Source of the DNA: Indibacter alkaliphilus LW1
GTDB taxonomy: Bacteria > Bacteroidota > Bacteroidia > Cytophagales > Cyclobacteriaceae
Assembly: GCF_000295935.2 (NCBI RefSeq)
Contig: NZ_ALWO02000023.1
Span: 124,001-188,000 of the forward strand
Direction of reading: 5' to 3'
Length of the DNA stretch: 64,000 nucleotides
Shown: positions 63,185 through 64,000 of the stretch, piece after piece
How positions within the stretch are numbered: position 1 is the first letter of the stretch
How the letters are laid out: the number at the start of each line of letters is the position of its first letter
Position numbers and translations under genes: made by a program
The notes under the pieces: generated by a model
Database searches by the model: none
Told to the model about the DNA's origin: nothing
Seen by the model: only the letters and a program-made list of their open reading frames with translations

Positions 63185-63295
63185 AATCGAAGGTTGTAGA
63201 ATTAGGATTAGGGAATAATATCAGATATTTTGGAAACTGCTAGACGCTATCGGTTGTCATAGAGCCTTTCTACCGCTGATTAATCATTTACAAAA

Positions 63296-64000
<705 letters not shown>

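Overview
The window reads as chromosomal DNA of a Bacteroidota member, most likely of the Cytophagales/Cyclobacteriaceae type (inference). The evidence is promoters matching the TTTG-N19-TAnnTTTG consensus, DUF4369/TlpA, DUF5777 and DUF5686 proteins, an ABC permease fused to an M1 peptidase, LytS/LytTR pairs, AT-rich intergenic DNA and few Shine-Dalgarno sequences. No tRNA, rRNA, CRISPR array, phage or intact insertion sequence was seen.

Layout. 1-732 is the 3' end of priA. 792-5415 is a histidine operon, hisGDCB, with a consensus promoter and a His-codon leader peptide, closed by a strong bidirectional terminator at 5454-5481. 5489-10544 (minus) holds a TlpA-like lipoprotein and smc. 10775-13365 holds a small membrane protein, then a Rieske lipoprotein/YceI/DUF5777 operon. 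13371-17332 holds a GT-C-like membrane protein, a WYL regulator, a GNAT enzyme, a decayed gene and mogA. 17348-19458 (minus) is an overlapping operon, cobW-dcd-yidD-fur, preceded by the palindrome TGCAAC-AAA-GTTGCA. 19830-25905 holds a decayed radC-like gene and small stress or detoxification genes (DinB, WYL, SRPBCC, VOC, GlxA-type regulator).

26073-40353 is the metabolic centre: nitrate assimilation. It has mobA, a nitrate transporter, an assimilatory nitrate reductase fused to its own FAD/[2Fe-2S] reductase module, a nitrite-reductase-like protein that ends in a rubredoxin domain and shows no siroheme cysteines, DUF4202, cobA (precorrin-2 for siroheme), nirB, nirD and a PilJ/NIT-type sensor kinase with a NarL-type regulator. 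The two divergent control regions of this cluster share a palindrome, TAAGTA-N4-TACTTA, which I propose as the regulon operator.

40538-47062 holds a Crp/Fnr regulator with an FNR-like box in front of the next gene, a palindromic dispersed repeat, a YdeI-type protein, a VapBC-like pair, and a LytTR regulator with two LytS-type kinases, one of which has lost its phospho-accepting histidine. 47202-54187 holds a DUF5686 outer-membrane protein and an ABC/M1 peptidase system. 54288-54690 is a decayed TraB-like gene. 55364-64000 is a periplasmic carbohydrate or alcohol-oxidation neighbourhood: a PQQ dehydrogenase with an inserted cytochrome c, a cupin protein, two CE1-like esterases, a ThuA protein and a cupin/SMP-30 fusion.
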